Source: Actinomycetota bacterium
Lineage (GTDB): Bacteria; Actinomycetota; UBA4738; G016210805
Length of the DNA: 8,950 nt
Assembly (NCBI GenBank): GCA_016210805.1
Contig: JACQTL010000141.1
Location: 1 to 8,950 of the forward strand
Direction: 5' to 3'
Part shown: piece after piece, positions 7,257 through 8,950 of the stretch
How positions within the stretch are numbered: position 1 is the first letter of the stretch
Layout: every line of letters starts with the position of its first letter
The notes under the pieces: model-generated
Databases searched by the model: none
What the model was told of the DNA's origin: nothing
What the model saw: the letters and a program-made list of their open reading frames with translations, nothing else
Position numbers and translations under genes: made by a program

Positions 7257-7723
7257 CCGCGTCCGGCGATCGGGGCCACCGCGGCGTCGGCCGCCCTGAC
7301 CAGGTCGGCCCCCCTGATCTTCAGGAGGGCGGTGGCCTCCCCACCGTGGAAGTAGAGGACCTCGCGGGACGCCAGAAGCTCGTCGATCACCACCCGGAAC
7401 GAGGACGGCAGTCCCACGGGAGGTATGGCCTCGGAGAGGTAGCCGGTCAGCTGGGAGGCCCTGGTCGGGTTCACCGCCGAGAGGTCGTCGCGGGAGAGGG
7501 CGGAGGCCACCCGTTCCAGGTCGGGCTCCCGGTCCGAGGCCACCAGGGCGGCCACGGGGCCGCCCTCGCCCTCCAGCACCACGACCTTGCCGACCTGGGA
7601 GGCGGGGAGGTCGAGCACGGCGGCGATCCGCTCGGCAGAGCGGAGCCGGCCCCCGGCCGCCATGAGCTCGTGGGGCACGTCCCGCTCGACGAGGTGGTTG
7701 TGCACGTCCACGCTCGAGCGCAT
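7253..7723 (-). CDS. YbaK/ProX-type aminoacyl-tRNA deacylase
   Basis: 156 residues, normal for a free-standing YbaK/EbsC domain. These proteins hydrolyse wrongly charged tRNAs (Cys- or Ala-tRNA(Pro) and related species) in trans. Motifs: HNHLVERDVPHEL (8-20), VGKVVVLEGEGGPVAALV (44-61) with Lys-46 at the position of the catalytic lysine, GYLSEAIPPVGLP (94-106, the GGxxPxG-type loop), and FHGGEATALLKIRGADLV (125-142). Which tRNA it edits is not clear. It is the first gene of the minus-strand run and overlaps the Nudix gene by 4 bases. In mycobacteria the neighbour of mutT4 is pcnA instead. The ATG at 7723 has no Shine-Dalgarno, but a -10-like box lies 6 bases before it, suggesting a leaderless message. 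Confidence 0.92.
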   Translation of the reverse strand: MRSSVDVHNHLVERDVPHELMAAGGRLRSAERIAAVLDLPASQVGKVVVLEGEGGPVAALVASDREPDLERVASALSRDDLSAVNPTRASQLTGYLSEAIPPVGLPSSFRVVIDELLASREVLYFHGGEATALLKIRGADLVRAADAAVAPIAGRG

Positions 7724-7822
7724 GGCCGCAGTATCGCAGGGCCCCGGCGGGGGATGGTCGCGGGCGGAGGCGGGCGCGCCGGCGCGGGAGGCTCGTCTAC
7801 GGCCGGCTGGGCGGGATCCGGG
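7724..7822 (-). other. 99-base intergenic region between the KGG-repeat gene and ybaK
   Basis: Very GC-rich. It holds the -10-like box at 7730-7735 and a perfect 12-base palindrome (cgcgccggcgcg) at 7775-7786. No stem followed by a T-run is present, so I see no rho-independent terminator after the KGG-repeat gene. Read-through from that gene into ybaK cannot be excluded. Confidence 0.5.
7730..7735 (-). promoter_or_regulatory. Candidate leaderless -10 box for the ybaK-murJ operon
   Basis: On the minus strand GATACT (4 of 6 matches to TATAAT) ends 6 bases before the ybaK ATG, which fits transcription starting at the A of the start codon. There is no Shine-Dalgarno before this ATG, and no good -35 is seen. 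It would drive at least ybaK, the Nudix gene, DUF6049, murJ, the TadE-like gene and degV. Weak as a sequence match; the position is the main support. Confidence 0.35.
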
Positions 7823-8017
7823 TCAGCGGGAGCCGCCCTTGCGGCCGATCCGCTGGTAGAACTCGATCCCGTAGCGCTTCTTGGTGGTGTCGCCGCCCTT
7901 CTTGCCGCCGATCCGCCCGATCTTCCCGAAGAACTCCTCGCCGTAGCGTTGCTTGGTGGTCAGGCCACCCTTCCGGCCGGCCTCCGCGCGCGTCATCTTG
8001 GTCGGTTCCCTGGCCAC
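7823..8017 (-). CDS. Small KGG-repeat stress protein, LEA group 1/GsiB-like
   Basis: 64 residues, basic and hydrophilic, with no membrane segment and no cysteine. Two copies of one motif sit 24 residues apart: residues 16-38 and 40-62, with the shared pattern K-G-G-x-T-T-K-x-R-Y-G-x-E-F-[FY]-x-[KR]-I-G-R-x-G-G. This is the KGG motif of bacterial stress proteins such as B. subtilis GsiB and closely resembles the 20-residue motif of plant Em (LEA group 1) proteins, which are linked to desiccation and osmotic tolerance. The short N-terminus (AREPTKMTRAEAGR) leads straight into repeat 1. The GTG start at 8017 is chosen because GGAGGT lies 5 bases before it. Met-8 lacks such a site. The gene stands alone between ybaK (99 bases away, same strand) and divergent pilT. 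A protective role in water or general stress is inferred from the motif. Confidence 0.88.
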   Translation of the reverse strand: MAREPTKMTRAEAGRKGGLTTKQRYGEEFFGKIGRIGGKKGGDTTKKRYGIEFYQRIGRKGGSR

Positions 8018-8022
8018 GTCGC

Positions 8023-8028
8023 ACCTCC
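8023..8028 (-). promoter_or_regulatory. Shine-Dalgarno of the KGG-repeat gene
   Basis: GGAGGT on the minus strand, 5 bases before the GTG at 8017. This strong site decides for GTG at 8017 over the internal ATG at 7996 and marks the small ORF as a real gene that is probably well translated. Confidence 0.8.
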
Positions 8029-8049
8029 ACCTCGTCCAGTGGTCGGCCC

Positions 8050-8068
8050 GCCGGTCCACCCGACCGGC
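8050..8068. repeat. Inverted repeat, 7-bp arms
   Basis: gccggtc (8050-8056) pairs perfectly with gaccggc (8062-8068) around a 5-base loop. It lies upstream of the KGG-repeat gene, about 33 bases from its start, where it could be an operator or a 5' leader hairpin. Short GC-rich arms of this kind also arise by chance in this base composition. Confidence 0.4.
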
Positions 8069-8116
8069 TCGCTCAGGTTGCTTTTCCCATCGCACGGCTT
8101 TCCATTCCTGCGATCT

Positions 8117-8147
8117 GCCCGGATCGGTCGGACCGGACGATCCGGGC
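8117..8147. repeat. Inverted repeat, 10-bp perfect arms
   Basis: gcccggatcg (8117-8126) and cgatccgggc (8138-8147) are perfect reverse complements separated by 11 bases. A further cgatc at 8111-8115 pairs with gatcg inside the left arm. With no T-run on either side, it reads better as a binding site for a dimeric regulator between the divergent genes than as a terminator. The regulator is unknown. Confidence 0.5.
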
Positions 8148-8205
8148 GGGGTGCCGCCGTGCCCGCCGGCCACCCTCAAGCCCGGCCCCCGGACACCCGA
8201 GAACT

Positions 8206-8210
8206 GGAGG
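8206..8210 (+). promoter_or_regulatory. Shine-Dalgarno of pilT
   Basis: GGAGG, followed by GAGCC and then the ATG at 8216 (5-base spacing). It fixes the pilT start. Confidence 0.85.
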
Positions 8211-8215
8211 GAGCC

Positions 8216-8950
8216 ATGGCCACGGCAGTCGACTTCCTCCGCTACATGGTCGAGGTGGGCGCGAGCGACCTCCACCTCAAGGCCGGCAACGTGCCGTTCG
8301 TCCGCGTGGACGGCGCCCTCCAGCCCTGCCCGTTCCCCACGCTCACCCCGGCCGACACGGACTCCCTGGCCTCGTCCCTCCTGCCCGAGCGCAAGTCCAG
8401 CGAGTTCATGGCCATGAGCGAGGCGGACTTCGGCTACTCGCTCCTGGGGGTCGGCCGGTTCCGGGTGAACGTGTTCCGCCAGAGGGGGATGGTGGGGATC
8501 GCGATCCGGCGGGTCCGGTCCGAGATCCCCACGTTCGAGGAGCTCCGCGTCCCGCCCGTGGTCCGCGAGCTCGCCGACCTCCCCCGGGGCCTCGTCCTGG
8601 TCACCGGGCCGACCGGCACCGGGAAGACCACCACGATCGCGGCGATCATCGGCCACATCAACGCGACCCGGCGGACCCACATCGTGACGATCGAGGACCC
8701 GATCGAGGTGGTCCAGGAGGACCACCTGTCGATCATCGACCAGCGGGAGGTCGGCGTGGACACGCTGTCCTACTCGGCGGGGCTCAAGCACGTCGTCCGC
8801 CAGGACCCCGACGTGATCTTCCTCGGGGAGATCCGGGACCACGAGACGGTCGAGGCGGCGATCCAGGCCGCCGAGACCGGGCACCTGGTCATCAGCACGC
8901 TGCACACGATCGACGCGACGGAGACCGTGAACAGGGTCATCGACCTGTAC
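8216..8950 (+). CDS. pilT: Type IV pilus retraction ATPase PilT (3' end outside window)
   Basis: The first 245 codons are open to the right edge. PilT is a hexameric cytoplasmic ATPase that depolymerises type IV pili, driving twitching and DNA uptake. The N-terminal PAS-like domain carries GASDLHLKAGNVPFVRVDG (15-33), the usual PilT opening. The RecA-like domain has Walker A GPTGTGKTTT (131-140), the Asp box TIEDPIEVV (158-166), DQREVGVDTLSYSAGLKHVV (175-194), Walker B DVIFLGEIRD (199-208) and the His box TGHLVISTLHT (221-231). All catalytic elements seen so far are intact. The C-terminal AIRNLI-type motif lies outside the window. The short N-terminus rules out a PilB extension ATPase. A PilU-type paralogue remains possible. 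It is transcribed away from the KGG gene, with a strong Shine-Dalgarno at 8206-8210. Other pilus genes presumably lie to the right. Confidence 0.93.
   Translation, partial: MATAVDFLRYMVEVGASDLHLKAGNVPFVRVDGALQPCPFPTLTPADTDSLASSLLPERKSSEFMAMSEADFGYSLLGVGRFRVNVFRQRGMVGIAIRRVRSEIPTFEELRVPPVVRELADLPRGLVLVTGPTGTGKTTTIAAIIGHINATRRTHIVTIEDPIEVVQEDHLSIIDQREVGVDTLSYSAGLKHVVRQDPDVIFLGEIRDHETVEAAIQAAETGHLVISTLHTIDATETVNRVIDLY

Larger units (their letters stand above)
8018..8215. promoter_or_regulatory. 198-base divergent promoter region, KGG gene (-) and pilT (+)
   Basis: Must contain start signals for both divergent genes. It has a relatively T-rich patch at 8078-8110 (ttgctttt... and ttccattcc). It contains no TA dinucleotide on either strand, so no standard TANNNT -10 box can exist here. 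Two inverted repeats (8050-8068 and 8117-8147) could be operators or leader hairpins. I find no TTGACA/TATAAT pair and no clear GGAAC/CGTC ECF pair. Confidence 0.6.

Noticed and set aside
7775..7786. 12-base palindrome as a terminator after the KGG-repeat gene
   Set aside because: It has no loop to speak of and no following T-run. Such GC palindromes are expected by chance here.
8078..8106. ttgctt, 17 bases, tccatt as a sigma-70 promoter for pilT
   Set aside because: Only half of the bases in each box match the consensus, and the -10 lacks the essential second-position A.
7823..8905. 360-codon minus-strand frame ending in the KGG-repeat protein
   Set aside because: Upstream of 8017 it is antisense to pilT and meaningless. 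The strong Shine-Dalgarno before the GTG at 8017 marks the real gene.
1..8950. CRISPR arrays, tRNA or rRNA genes, insertion sequences, integrase or attachment sites
   Set aside because: No direct-repeat/spacer pattern, no tRNA-like cloverleaf, no rRNA motif and no transposase or recombinase was seen on either strand.

Overview
The window is very GC-rich (roughly 70% or more by eye), with strong G/C at third codon positions, GTG as well as ATG starts, and tightly packed, overlapping genes. Gene content and order point to an actinobacterium (Actinomycetota). Reading along the minus strand, a Nudix hydrolase, a DUF6049 secreted protein, the lipid II flippase MurJ, a kinase with an extracellular domain and an ECF sigma factor match the conserved block near the mycobacterial origin (mutT4 - Rv3909 - mviN - sigM). 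The differences from that block, and a type IV pilus ATPase next door, suggest an uncultured or deep-branching lineage rather than a mycobacterium or streptomycete. This placement is inference from gene order and sequence character only.

Layout. Positions 7723 down to 1 (minus strand) hold one long run of eight genes: YbaK-type tRNA deacylase, Nudix hydrolase, DUF6049 envelope protein, MurJ, a small TadE/TadG-like membrane protein, a DegV fatty-acid-binding protein, a membrane Ser/Thr kinase, and an ECF sigma factor cut off by the window edge. Several junctions are coupled: YbaK/Nudix overlap by 4 bases (GTGA), DUF6049/MurJ by 37 bases, MurJ/TadE-like by 4 bases (ATGA), and TadE-like/DegV are 4 bases apart. 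The only gap in the run longer than about 22 bases is the 60 bases before the kinase, where a leaderless-type -10 box sits. A similar box precedes ybaK. Positions 7823-8017 (minus) hold a 64-residue protein with two copies of an LEA group 1/GsiB-like KGG repeat. After a 198-base divergent intergenic region, a pilT-like gene (plus strand, 8216 onward) runs off the right edge.

How the genes may work together. The core is cell-envelope biogenesis: MurJ flips lipid II, DUF6049 is an exported and membrane-anchored neighbour conserved with it, and the kinase plus ECF sigma factor look like an envelope-sensing and response pair. In mycobacteria a catalytically dead kinase domain is fused to MurJ. 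Here the kinase is a separate gene with all catalytic residues present and an extracellular discoidin/carbohydrate-binding-like domain. The small TadE/TadG-like protein and DegV between MurJ and the kinase are additions whose role is unknown. All eight minus-strand products from YbaK to the sigma factor could be co-transcribed, with a second entry point at the kinase. Long ORFs on the opposite strand across this block are GC-driven shadows.
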